Assembly: GCF_900116015.1 (NCBI RefSeq)
Contig: NZ_FOYH01000010.1
Span: 1-64,000 of the forward strand
Source of the DNA: Enterobacter sp. kpr-6
GTDB lineage: Bacteria; Pseudomonadota; Gammaproteobacteria; Enterobacterales; Enterobacteriaceae
DNA length: 64,000 nucleotides
Direction: 5' to 3'
The first letter of the stretch is position 1. Each line of letters opens with the position of its first letter. Below, piece after piece: positions 51,459 through 59,552 of this stretch. Both the position numbers and the translations under genes were made by a program. Below the pieces are notes generated by a model that searched no databases, was not told the origin of the DNA, and saw only the letters and a list, made by a program, of their open reading frames with translations.

Positions 51459-52997
51459 ATGACTATCCTGAAAAAATTAATTGGTATTTTTACCTTCTTC
51501 ATTATTATTATGATTGCTATGGGTGTTATCAGCCTGTCTGCTCTAAAGAATGCTCAGGAAAGATTTGAGTATGTGACGACTAACAGTTTGTCGAGTATCA
51601 ATACGCTCAGCCAGGCTTTACGAAGCCGCGAAGAGGCGCGGCGGCAGATACTTATGTCATTACTGGTCAGTCAGAAAGAAATTTTTGATCAGCATATGAT
51701 CACGGCTCAAAGCGAGCTCGATAAAACGCGTAATACGTTAAATGCCTATAAAGCAACAATGATTTCTGATGATAAAGACGCCGATTTAATTAATAAAACC
51801 ATTCAGGCGTTTGATACTTATCAGGAAAGAGTTAATGCGATGGTTAAAGCATATAGCTCAGAAGGGATTGAGGCAGCAAGAAAGATGGTTTCAGACGGGG
51901 GTATTACGGCAAATGCATCAGTAGCCTTAAGCGCAAGCATTCAGGAAATGCTGGTATATAATAATGAAATAGCCCAAAACTTCGCGAGCAAAAACCATTC
52001 TCAGTATATCCAGACGTTGTGGTTCCTGGCGGGTGTAATTATCGCTTCAATAATTATTGGCGTTGCTTTCTGCGGGTGGCTACTCACTTACATGAAAAAG
52101 GCGTTGCATAATTTGCAGGATACGATGCGAAATATTGGCGAGACCATGAATTTAACCCTGCGAGTGGATCTTGATAAAAATGACGAACTCGGTATGACCG
52201 CGAGAAGTTTTAACGGATTAATCGAAAAAATCAGGGGCGTCTTATCAAATGTGAAAGATGCGAGTAAACAGGTAGATACTGCTGCTCAGGAAATTGCTAC
52301 CAGTAATGATGATTTATCGTCACGGACTGAATCACAGGCATCATCGCTGGAACAGACGGCTGCCAGTATGAATGAGCTTTCCGTTACCGTTAAACAAAAT
52401 ATGGATAATGCGAAGGAAGCGAATACCTATATAGAGCAGGTGCAATCTATTGTGAATCAAAGCCATCGTGAACTCGGGGCCTTAAAAAATTCAATCGATG
52501 ATATTTCTACGTCCTCTAACAAAATATCAGAAATCACCTCGATAATTGATGGCATCGCATTTCAGACAAATATTCTTGCGCTTAATGCGGCGGTGGAAGC
52601 TGCCCGGGCAGGGGAGCAGGGTAAAGGATTCGCTGTTGTGGCCGGTGAGGTACGCTCGTTATCTCAGCGTTCATCCTCCGCAGCACGGGATATCCGGCAT
52701 CTGATAGAAGAAGCGATTAAAAACGTCAGTAAAGGCGTCGATTACGCTGCGAATGTCACGTCAAAAATGAATGAAGCACTGGCCGTCGTGGATGACACCA
52801 CGCAACTTATCAACCAGGTTAATCATTCATCAACAGAACAAAGCTATGGTATCGAACAGGTCAACGTTGCGGTAAGCCAGATGGAAGGTAACCTCCAGCA
52901 AAACGCATCAATGGTGGAACAAATGGCTGCCGCAGCGAATTCGCTGAGCCAGCAGGCCACCAAGCTTTCAGGGGAAGTCAGCGCATTCCGGCTGTAG
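51459..52997 (+). CDS. Methyl-accepting chemotaxis protein (4HB sensor, no docking peptide)
   Basis: This 512-aa receptor starts MTILKKLIGIFTFFIIIMIA (TM1), has a four-helix-bundle periplasmic sensor (about 30-185), TM2 at about 190-212, HAMP and the signalling hairpin [20 protein letters not shown]. It ends ...SGEVSAFRL, without the NWETF pentapeptide or a variable linker, so it probably relies on other receptors for adaptation. It is the last core-like gene before the AT-rich island. Confidence 0.9.
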   Translation: MTILKKLIGIFTFFIIIMIAMGVISLSALKNAQERFEYVTTNSLSSINTLSQALRSREEARRQILMSLLVSQKEIFDQHMITAQSELDKTRNTLNAYKATMISDDKDADLINKTIQAFDTYQERVNAMVKAYSSEGIEAARKMVSDGGITANASVALSASIQEMLVYNNEIAQNFASKNHSQYIQTLWFLAGVIIASIIIGVAFCGWLLTYMKKALHNLQDTMRNIGETMNLTLRVDLDKNDELGMTARSFNGLIEKIRGVLSNVKDASKQVDTAAQEIATSNDDLSSRTESQASSLEQTAASMNELSVTVKQNMDNAKEANTYIEQVQSIVNQSHRELGALKNSIDDISTSSNKISEITSIIDGIAFQTNILALNAAVEAARAGEQGKGFAVVAGEVRSLSQRSSSAARDIRHLIEEAIKNVSKGVDYAANVTSKMNEALAVVDDTTQLINQVNHSSTEQSYGIEQVNVAVSQMEGNLQQNASMVEQMAAAANSLSQQATKLSGEVSAFRL

Positions 52998-53032
52998 AGG
53001 AATGGGGTGGGGCTGTTTTGGCTTGGTTAGGG

Positions 53033-53074
53033 TAAGCGCCCAGTCAGCGATGGTAATGCGGGTATGGGCGCTTA
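53033..53074. terminator. Hairpin after the third chemoreceptor gene
   Basis: Perfect 10-bp arms TAAGCGCCCA (53033-53042) and TGGGCGCTTA (53065-53074) with a 22-nt loop, 35 bp after the stop. No T-run follows. Confidence 0.5.
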
Positions 53075-53210
53075 ACGTAAGAGGCCTGAAATTCAGGGGC
53101 AGGAACTGAATAATTACGATGGGGCAGGCGAAAAGTAGGGTGGTTGAGTCATAGCAATGATCGTGGGGGAGAACGTTCAAAAGTCCTCAATAATTCCGAT
53201 TTTTTCCACA

Positions 53211-53246
53211 AAAAAGCCCGCAATGTTTTCAGCTTGCGGGCTTTTG
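53211..53246. terminator. Bidirectional rho-independent terminator
   Basis: AAAAAGCCCGCAA (from 53211) pairs with TTGCGGGCTTTT; stem arms 53215-53223 and 53234-53242. It sits at the left edge of the accessory island. Confidence 0.75.
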
Positions 53247-53290
53247 GGCTAAATCTCAGGCTACTATAGTGACCATCAACAAAGGTTTGG

Positions 53291-53479
53291 GTGGGACTGA
53301 CAGAGATGCAGCGCATCAGCATCAGTAACCTACTGAATGATTTTATGCAGGCGCACTGCAAGGAGTTGGCTGCCGCCTTGATACTGGAGCTTATAAATTG
53401 CTTCAGCCAGGATCCCGTCGTTCAGCACCGCACCATACAGTATTCGGTCGACTATCTGCAGGAAGTCATGCATGTTTAG
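53291..53479 (+). CDS. Short uncharacterised frame (about 60 aa)
   Basis: A 62-codon frame from GTG 53291, or 57 codons from ATG 53306 (MQRISISNLLNDFMQ). It reads like a helical peptide (CKELAAALILELINC) and could be a genuine small protein or a gene remnant. No ribosome site is convincing and I do not recognise the family. The following 565 bp (53480-54044) contain no supported gene apart from the cos-like sequence at 53795-53825. Confidence 0.3.
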   Translation: MGLTEMQRISISNLLNDFMQAHCKELAAALILELINCFSQDPVVQHRTIQYSVDYLQEVMHV

Positions 53480-53794
53480 CTGGTCGCCAGTGAATAAATT
53501 AATTATTCGGCGGAGGATAATGACATTTTAATGACCACCGGTTCGGGCCTGACACGGCTTCAAGAGCGGATTGTCAAGAAAAAGATAACCCTGCGTAGAA
53601 TCTGATTTATGTTAATAACTGGGCTGAAATGGCTATAGAAAATCCCGCTTAAAAACTCTCAAAAATCCCGCCATTTTTATAATTCAGGCCTTGCATCCAC
53701 AGGGTGCATGGTTTTGCATGCGTTTCATGCCCTCCCATACTAGTACCGGCTCGGCCTGAGCCTGTCCATGCACCTACATTAAAACCGGCCCGTT

Positions 53795-53825
53795 AAGCAG
53801 GCAGGCGTGGTAGGGAGAGCATTGC
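53795..53825. other. cos-like sequence 1 (P2/P4 type remnant)
   Basis: From 53804 the 22-base stretch GGCGTGGTAGGGAGAGCATT... matches, from memory, about 17 of 22 positions of the P2/P4 cos core GGCGAGGCGGGGAAAGCAC plus its flank. The preceding AAGCAGGCA also recurs at the second site (59437). Five mismatches suggest it is no longer cut. Confidence 0.45.
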
Positions 53826-54044
53826 TAGTCAATAAATAAAAAATTATCTTCTCTATTACTACAGTACTTAACTGGTGCCTGATCCAGTCCACCTTTAAAA
53901 AAATGGATATGTCCATCAATCAATTGAGATTGTGCATATGTTTTCCAAGCCAGCAAGCTTCTGGAAGGCGCTTTTGTATCGCAAAAGTGGGGAATATTTC
54001 AGTACAGGCAGGGGCACAAAGTTGAAGGACGTAAACATGCTTTC

Positions 54045-54413
54045 ATGGCACTAAAATTGATGAATATGTGGATTGGAACCAATTGGGCACTGGAAATGGT
54101 AGCTGCTAAAGAACTATCAGATAAGGTAAAACGAGAAGAAGCAAGCCTCGGCGGCAAAAATAAAGCGCAGAACTATAAGCGAGTCAAGGATGAAGTTATT
54201 AGGTTGTTGAAGAAAAATATGCCTGAAAAAGGGTGGCGAAGTAAAGTCTCCGCTATTAACTCCTTAGAGAAGGAGATCACTAGGTTTATTGAGGTTGATT
54301 TCGATAAAAATAGTGACTGGACAGCATGGGAGAAATTACTTAGAACAATTAGTGACTGGTCTAGAAATGATGTTGAGTTAAAGGATATATTTAAAAAGGT
54401 AGTGCGGAAATAG
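54045..54413 (+). CDS. Hypothetical protein (122 aa)
   Basis: A 122-codon frame encodes a charged, helical protein (many Lys/Glu: AAKELSDKVKREEASLGG, then NMPEKGWRSKVSAINSLEK). No TM, signal or known motif is visible. Two internal ATGs (54060, 54066) could be alternative starts; AAGGAC lies about 14 bases before the first ATG. Base composition is AT-rich like the rest of the island. The heptamer repeat follows 42 bp after the stop. Function unknown. Confidence 0.55.
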   Translation: MALKLMNMWIGTNWALEMVAAKELSDKVKREEASLGGKNKAQNYKRVKDEVIRLLKKNMPEKGWRSKVSAINSLEKEITRFIEVDFDKNSDWTAWEKLLRTISDWSRNDVELKDIFKKVVRK

Positions 54414-54454
54414 ATGCTGACAATTGGTTTGGCTATTTTAATTATTATTTTGCG

Positions 54455-54503
54455 ATATTGAATATTGAATATTGAATATTGAATATTGAATATTGAATAT
54501 TGA
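54455..54503. repeat. Heptanucleotide tandem repeat (ATATTGA x7)
   Basis: Seven perfect head-to-tail copies of ATATTGA span 49 bp in the gap after the 122-aa gene. Copies are identical, so the tract is recent or actively maintained and should be length-variable through slippage. Confidence 0.95.
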
Positions 54504-54954
54504 ATGGGGGTTAAAACATTAAAGTAAATAATCCTCAGGAAATACTGCATAATTATAAGTCTGTCGGTGGTTCTGTGTAACTGCCAATGTATTGAAGGTG
54601 CTGTCGGTCAACGAACTTGATAATAAGACGGCTCATTGCCAGCTGCTAGTTTTGGAACGGTATACACCATTTTCTTTACGAATCCTTGATCGCCACATAA
54701 ATCACCTTTCACGGTGGGCCATCCATTGGGAGCACCTTATGTTTCTTAATGGCAGCCTAGACATGTTGTTCAGCGATTCGATAGCGTCGCACTGAAGATG
54801 ACCTTGTGCATATCCGGCGGATAAATGAAAGGCGTATTGAGGTTTTCCCAGTACGCACACCCGCATTTTGCCGATTTGCGGGGGAGCTCTCGTCTCAGGT
54901 CTCAGCGAACGCATCCAACGACATCAGTTGAAACTCTCTACAACAACTAAAATA
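54504..54954. other. Gap between heptamer repeat and the ABC-type system
   Basis: About 450 bp. Frames at 54592-54795 (+) and 54702-54914 (-) overlap on opposite strands, lack ribosome sites and match nothing I know. The composition is mixed, suggesting gene debris. Confidence 0.4.
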
Positions 54955-54982
54955 TTGTACCTTTTACTAAATATGTTACGAT
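54955..54982 (+). promoter_or_regulatory. Putative sigma70 promoter of the three-gene ABC system
   Basis: TTGTAC (54955-54960) and TACGAT (54977-54982) are 16 bp apart, 33 bp upstream of the first start codon, in an AT-rich context. Confidence 0.5.
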
Positions 54983-55015
54983 AGAAATCTTTGTTTTCTT
55001 AATGAATTATAATTC

Positions 55016-56287
55016 ATGACTACACAGACAATTAATAGAGAGGCGGCAAAAACTTCTGGAAGTGGATTATTATTCCAGCGAGTTAGGGCTGTTCATCGGC
55101 TTTTAGATTTGATAAGTAGGTTAGGGAAAAAGACTTGTTACTGTGCTACCGAATTTATTGAGGATTCTGCAACGCTGACAGTTAACGATGGTATTGCGAC
55201 CATCGAAATAGAAGAGAATAAAAAATATTCAAGTGGCTTAAGCTTCAATTCAGAGGCAATAAAGAATACAATCGTAGCTTTTGCAGATCAATACATAAGT
55301 CATTTCAATGATTCTAAAACAATCGATTTTTCAATATTCTGCCATGCACAGTTATCAGATGAGCAACTTGAGAACTCAGTATTAAATACGGCTGCTCCTA
55401 ATTTACCATTGAGTCAAACAAAAACCACCAAGCTAAATATATTAAAAAAACTAGTTATAAAAGAGAGGCTTACGCTAGATGAAATAACAATTGCGAAGTT
55501 ATTATTTGTTGAGGAGTATGAAAAGCAATATGCAATTTATGCTGATAAAGATAAAAAATTAATCACTTCTTATGGGGGGAATTATAAGATAATATCAAAT
55601 TGGGATAATGATGATTTTTATTTATTTTTATCTTCCATTTCATTTATTATTATTGAGTCAGATAATGATACTTATGATGATGTAGTTATGAAATGTATTA
55701 AAGATTGTCAATTTTATGATCATCGACATTATGGCCTCGAAAGTATAATTCTTGGTGCGTTAGAAAGCTTATTTGACCGAAATCAGCAAGATGGGCGAAA
55801 ATTTGGCAGGTTTGTGAGTCGTGAAATGGTGCAGGTAATATTTCTGCAAGCAGCCTCAAATCAAAATGAATTAAAACCAATTGATCCTTCATGGAAAGTA
55901 TTTGAAAGTCTTGATGTTAGCGATCAACGAAATCTTGAAGAGAAAATAAAGGTTGTTTGCACTGATATTAAAGAGAAGAAAATCCAACACTTAAGTTTTA
56001 CTGCTACTAAGGCAAGAACAAATGAAGGGTTATTTGGACAAGAGTATGTATCATTAAGGTGTAATTTTTATGAATGGTGTAGTGAATATATTGAAAGTAA
56101 TCTCTCACAGCTAAATTATACTACCGATGATTTAGTAAATCATTTAGATCAAATGACAGATTTATGCTATGCTAACATGCAACAGCTAAAAAAAACATAT
56201 CGAATGAGCATTGATGATAAACTAACGATTCGTGGAATCATCTTGACATTAGTTGATGACTGTTATCTAGCATTCGACGAAGAATAG
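55016..56287 (+). CDS. Component 1 of a putative ABC three-component defence system (effector candidate)
   Basis: This 423-aa protein is the first of three tightly packed genes. Its N-terminal 110 residues (GLLFQRVRAVHRLLDLI, then EFIED at 46-50, then IEIEENKKY at 63-71, then strand IDFSIFCHAQL) resemble in layout the DUF4297/Cap4-type nuclease-like domains that begin many ABC-3C effectors, though the usual QxK is not exact. The rest (about 130-423) is helical, with no motif I recognise; it likely holds the C-terminal domain that contacts the ATPase. Codon use is AT-rich, unlike the chromosome. The nuclease assignment is tentative. Confidence 0.65.
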   Translation: MTTQTINREAAKTSGSGLLFQRVRAVHRLLDLISRLGKKTCYCATEFIEDSATLTVNDGIATIEIEENKKYSSGLSFNSEAIKNTIVAFADQYISHFNDSKTIDFSIFCHAQLSDEQLENSVLNTAAPNLPLSQTKTTKLNILKKLVIKERLTLDEITIAKLLFVEEYEKQYAIYADKDKKLITSYGGNYKIISNWDNDDFYLFLSSISFIIIESDNDTYDDVVMKCIKDCQFYDHRHYGLESIILGALESLFDRNQQDGRKFGRFVSREMVQVIFLQAASNQNELKPIDPSWKVFESLDVSDQRNLEEKIKVVCTDIKEKKIQHLSFTATKARTNEGLFGQEYVSLRCNFYEWCSEYIESNLSQLNYTTDDLVNHLDQMTDLCYANMQQLKKTYRMSIDDKLTIRGIILTLVDDCYLAFDEE

Positions 56288-56295
56288 AACATAAT

Positions 56296-56832
56296 ATGAA
56301 TTCGAAATTAAACAACGATAAGTTAAAAAGGATAAGCTTCGTTTCTGGCGAAGATTTCTATTTCTTAACTTATTTAATAATTATTTGCCTCAAAGAGTTT
56401 TCTAATAAAAAATTGATATTTAAAGATCATAGAAAGCTAACGTACTTGATGCAACTAATTTCTAGTTCAACAGCTATAAATATTTTGATAGAAAATTACA
56501 GTGAAGAAGATTTAAAACCCTTCGATAAAGAATTTTTATTTGACATTTATGTAAAAGCTTCATTACATCAAAGAGAAATATATAAAATAATCAGAAGCCT
56601 TGAGAAAAATGGGAAGATTACAGTAATTGATACAGAAAAAGTTGATTGCTATAACATCGAAATTGTAGATAAAATTTGGTTGGAATCCTTTTTTGATACT
56701 GACATATTTGATAGAGAGTTAAATAATATAGTTATATTGAAGTCTTACTTTAAGTCCATAAACACACTTGGACTTGATGGTCTGATTGGAAAGTTTTTCA
56801 CTGAATATGGGTTGAAGTTATGGGCCAATTAA
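56296..56832 (+). CDS. Component 2 (middle component) of the putative ABC three-component system
   Basis: This 178-aa protein lies 8 bp after component 1 and overlaps the ATPase gene by 13 bp. It is helical with a winged-helix-like segment (HQREIYKIIRSLEKNGKITVID, about 90-113). Small wHTH-type middle components of this size between an effector and an ABC ATPase are the defining layout of ABC-3C systems. The role is inferred from position and size. Confidence 0.6.
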   Translation: MNSKLNNDKLKRISFVSGEDFYFLTYLIIICLKEFSNKKLIFKDHRKLTYLMQLISSSTAINILIENYSEEDLKPFDKEFLFDIYVKASLHQREIYKIIRSLEKNGKITVIDTEKVDCYNIEIVDKIWLESFFDTDIFDRELNNIVILKSYFKSINTLGLDGLIGKFFTEYGLKLWAN

Positions 56833-58760
56833 AAATACACAAGATGCACTATGAAGGAAAACGCTACGGCTTTAGTTCTCCGGAATTAGATAATTACAAA
56901 ATCAATATAATCGAAGCACCAAATGGGTGTGGTAAATCTACTTTTTTCGATCTTATTTATTATGGGCTTGGTGGGAAAGTATCACATTTTAATAGCGCCG
57001 AAAAAGAGACTCATAAAGAAATAGTAAATGATAAGTCGAATTTCGTCGAACTTGAGGTTTCTCTAAGAAATATTAAATTTAAATTTATCAGAAAAATCGG
57101 TGAAAATCTTATAACAATTTTGTCTGATGAACCTTTTTTGATTAAAGACGGTGAATCAGTCGATTTTTTATGCTTGCCCATTAATAGAAATAAATCCGAA
57201 GATTATATTTTTTCGGACTGGATTCTGGAACAACTTAATATTCCAAGCATTGAGATTTTCCATGCAGGTAAGAATTTCAAGATAGGTTTCAATGACTTAT
57301 TGCGCCTCGTATACCATAACCAAGGCACTGATGTTAATGGCATCTATAAACCTGCAGATAATCAAAACTATGTCAGTGATTCTGTTTTTCTTAGAAAAGC
57401 TATTTTCGAAGTATTAATGGGAAAAACGTTAATAAAGTTATATGAGGCTTATGGAAATCTTAAACGTAAGCAATCAGAGCACGAAAAAGCTAATGCCATA
57501 CTTTCTGAATACAGAAATATAGTTTCAGATATGTATAAACAACTCGGATTTAAAGAAGTGATCAATGATTATCACTTGGTTAAGGAAATTGAAGAGTTAG
57601 AATCGAGCGTTGAACGTTTAGTTACATATCGTTCGAAACAGTTAACATCAAAGATCAGTGAGAATGCCGGACTTGCCCACACTCAAAAGTTAAAAGAAGC
57701 GTATGGTCGAACTGAGTTAAACCTCATTGAGTTACAGAAAAATATTGAACTTAAGTATAAAGATATAGATTCTCTTCATCGTGTAATAAGACAAACTCGA
57801 GAGGACGCATTTCGACTTCAAAAGATTATCCATACTCATAGACAGTTGGAGATATTTACACCAGATACATGTCCATATTGCTTGAAAAATGTTGATAGAC
57901 CAAGCGACAAGTGCGTTTGTGGTCATGAAATTGATGAAAATGATTACCGAAGATACTTTTACGATCCAAGTGAGTATTATACTTTACTTAAAAGTAAAGT
58001 TAAATCTCTTGAGACAATGGAAGTTGCTCTTAAATCAGCTAAGGATGAATTAAAAAATCTTGAAAATGAGCTGGAAGAATCAAATGTTGAAAATCTAAAT
58101 TTAAAGAATGAGCTTTCATTTGCCTTAAGCGAAATTGAATATATAACTGACTTCGATGAGCTGGATAATATAGAAGATCTATTGCTTACAAATAAAGAGA
58201 AAATTAGCAATCTAAAGCAAGCTCTTTTGCTTGAGAAAAATCTCCAGTCCTATCAAGGTGTGAAAGACTCTGCAAAAAGAGAGATGGAGTTTGCAAAAAT
58301 TGCAGTCGAAAAATTAGAAGCATCATCTGAAGCTGAGCTTATCGAAAAAGTCGATAAGTTCAACAAATATTATAATCATTTTATGAAAGCGTCATTGTTG
58401 GATTGCAGAGTTGCAGAAATTAACTCTGATGACTATATGCCTCTCATAAATAATGGCGATTATAAAGAGGCCAGCGCAGCCGTTCATAAAAGATTTTTGT
58501 ATTATTTGACGCTACTTCAGCTTTCACTCTTGGATGATATACCTTTTCCTCGTTTGCTATTAATTGATACCCCAGAGAATATTGGTATTGATAACATTAA
58601 TTTAAATCGGATGATCTCCTGTTTGGATTTACTTGACAATCCTAACAATGCTGACTATCAAGTAATATTATCTACCGGTGAGAATAAATACCCTGAGTCA
58701 ATGAAAGGTAATGTGATCATAAAATTAAACGAAAGTAATCGATTGCTCAAAGAGAAGTAA
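56820..58760 (+). CDS. Rad50-like ABC ATPase, component 3 of the putative ABC three-component system
   Basis: This 646-aa ATPase has Walker A APNGCGKST (33-41), two long coiled-coil stretches (about 205-340 and 385-530) flanking a zinc-ribbon hinge CPYC...CVC (Cys351, 354, 365, 367), and a C-terminal half with Walker B RLLLIDTPEN (578-587). The DTPEN D-loop region and the zinc hinge are typical of ABC-3C/Rad50-like ATPases of conflict systems; it lacks the usual LSGGQ. Coiled coils and zinc hinge suggest DNA-end or foreign-DNA sensing. A hairpin follows at 58762-58788. Confidence 0.78.
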   Translation: MGQLKIHKMHYEGKRYGFSSPELDNYKINIIEAPNGCGKSTFFDLIYYGLGGKVSHFNSAEKETHKEIVNDKSNFVELEVSLRNIKFKFIRKIGENLITILSDEPFLIKDGESVDFLCLPINRNKSEDYIFSDWILEQLNIPSIEIFHAGKNFKIGFNDLLRLVYHNQGTDVNGIYKPADNQNYVSDSVFLRKAIFEVLMGKTLIKLYEAYGNLKRKQSEHEKANAILSEYRNIVSDMYKQLGFKEVINDYHLVKEIEELESSVERLVTYRSKQLTSKISENAGLAHTQKLKEAYGRTELNLIELQKNIELKYKDIDSLHRVIRQTREDAFRLQKIIHTHRQLEIFTPDTCPYCLKNVDRPSDKCVCGHEIDENDYRRYFYDPSEYYTLLKSKVKSLETMEVALKSAKDELKNLENELEESNVENLNLKNELSFALSEIEYITDFDELDNIEDLLLTNKEKISNLKQALLLEKNLQSYQGVKDSAKREMEFAKIAVEKLEASSEAELIEKVDKFNKYYNHFMKASLLDCRVAEINSDDYMPLINNGDYKEASAAVHKRFLYYLTLLQLSLLDDIPFPRLLLIDTPENIGIDNINLNRMISCLDLLDNPNNADYQVILSTGENKYPESMKGNVIIKLNESNRLLKEK

Positions 58761-58761
58761 A

Positions 58762-58788
58762 ACAATCGCCTTTCTTGAGGGCGGTTGT
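58762..58788 (+). terminator. Hairpin after the ABC ATPase gene
   Basis: ACAATCGCC and GGCGGTTGT pair over 9 positions (one G-T) right after the stop codon. There is no T-run. Confidence 0.5.
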
Positions 58789-59129
58789 CTACGCCCTATA
58801 AAGATGTAATAAAGGACTATTATAGCAATCTCTAATAATCATCTAAATAGTAGAATAAAGCTAAACATGTTTGTGATAGTGCTTATATCTATCCGGCTCA
58901 AAACGCTTTTCATCTAATGTCTTCTTTATACGATGTTTTTCATCACTTCAATCGTTGAAACTTATCCTCAGTTGTAACGCGTAATGAGTATGAAAACATG
59001 GTGAGAATTTCATCTCCTTCCCGAAGCTAATGTATCGTAATATTCCAATATTTATTTCAGGCTTGCGAAGGACATGATTTCAATCAGCTTGACCTGCCCC
59101 CAGTATTAGACACAACCATCAGTTATTAA

Positions 59130-59240
59130 TGTCGGTACTACGAACAGCACCGATACTATGAACTGTATCTTGATAAGGGAATTGCGGCTGATCAACATGA
59201 GCGAGGGCTGAATCTGCAACATTTCCGCCATGTAATACTG
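59130..59240 (+). pseudogene. Coding-like remnant without start
   Basis: An open phase without start codon reads YYEQHRYYELYLDKG, then AADQHERGLNLQHFR, which looks like protein-coding sequence. It is bounded by stops at 59127 and about 59297. The gene family is not recognised. Confidence 0.2.
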
Positions 59241-59368
59241 AGGCCATTTCATTGTTTAATACAGATACCTACGTGTCGTTTGATAGCTATTCAGTAGCAG
59301 AGAAAGCAGAGCAAAATGCAACTGCATGACTATGCCGCATGAATCCGCATGATCGTTAAAGGATCGTT

Positions 59369-59404
59369 AAGCAAAGGCCCGTCATTCCTGGCGGGCCTTT
59401 GCTT
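59369..59404. terminator. Strong bidirectional hairpin next to the cos-like site
   Basis: A perfect 13-bp stem AAGCAAAGGCCCG / CGGGCCTTTGCTT with a 10-nt loop. It lies 33 bp before the second cos-like sequence. Confidence 0.7.
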
Positions 59405-59436
59405 ATGTCATGCGGGTGCATGAAAAGCGCTACACA

Positions 59437-59471
59437 AAGCGGGCAGGCGTGGCGGGGATACGAGCGCGCGC
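59437..59471. other. cos-like sequence 2 (P2/P4 type)
   Basis: AAGCGGGCAGGCGTGGCGGGGATA repeats the block at 53795 with four differences over 24 bases, and from 59446 GGCGTGGCGGGGA matches the first 13 bases of the P2/P4 cos core with one change. It is followed by CGAGCGCGCGC. The gpQ fragment that normally borders cos lies 1.8 kb further on. Confidence 0.55.
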
Positions 59472-59489
59472 TCACCCTAATAAGTAAGC

Positions 59490-59518
59490 TTGATTATTGG
59501 TTTGTTCAGTAATAAATT
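59490..59518 (+). promoter_or_regulatory. Putative sigma70 promoter of the HNH operon
   Basis: TTGATT (59490-59495) and TAAATT (59513-59518) are 17 bp apart, 34 bp before the start codon of the HNH gene. Confidence 0.5.
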
Positions 59519-59552
59519 TAGATTCTAATTTCGAAACTTGTAAGGTTAGTTC

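Larger units (their letters stand above)
58789..59489. other. Gap between the two defence modules
   Basis: About 700 bp with no intact gene. It contains an IS3-family-like end (TGACCTGCCCCC, 59090-59101), a coding-like remnant (59130-59240), a strong hairpin (59369-59404) and the second cos-like sequence (59437-59471). Confidence 0.6.

Noticed and set aside
53211-53246. Attachment site of the island
   Set aside because: It is a plain terminator hairpin; no tRNA-like or duplicated sequence was found there, and the partner repeat would be outside the window.
54455-54503. Possible CRISPR-like array
   Set aside because: The 7-bp units are contiguous with no spacers and no cas genes are present.
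56820-58760. Housekeeping RecN/SbcC-type ATPase
   Set aside because: Size, hinge type and DTPEN motif differ, sbcD-like nuclease is absent, and the gene is in AT-rich island DNA between two non-core genes.
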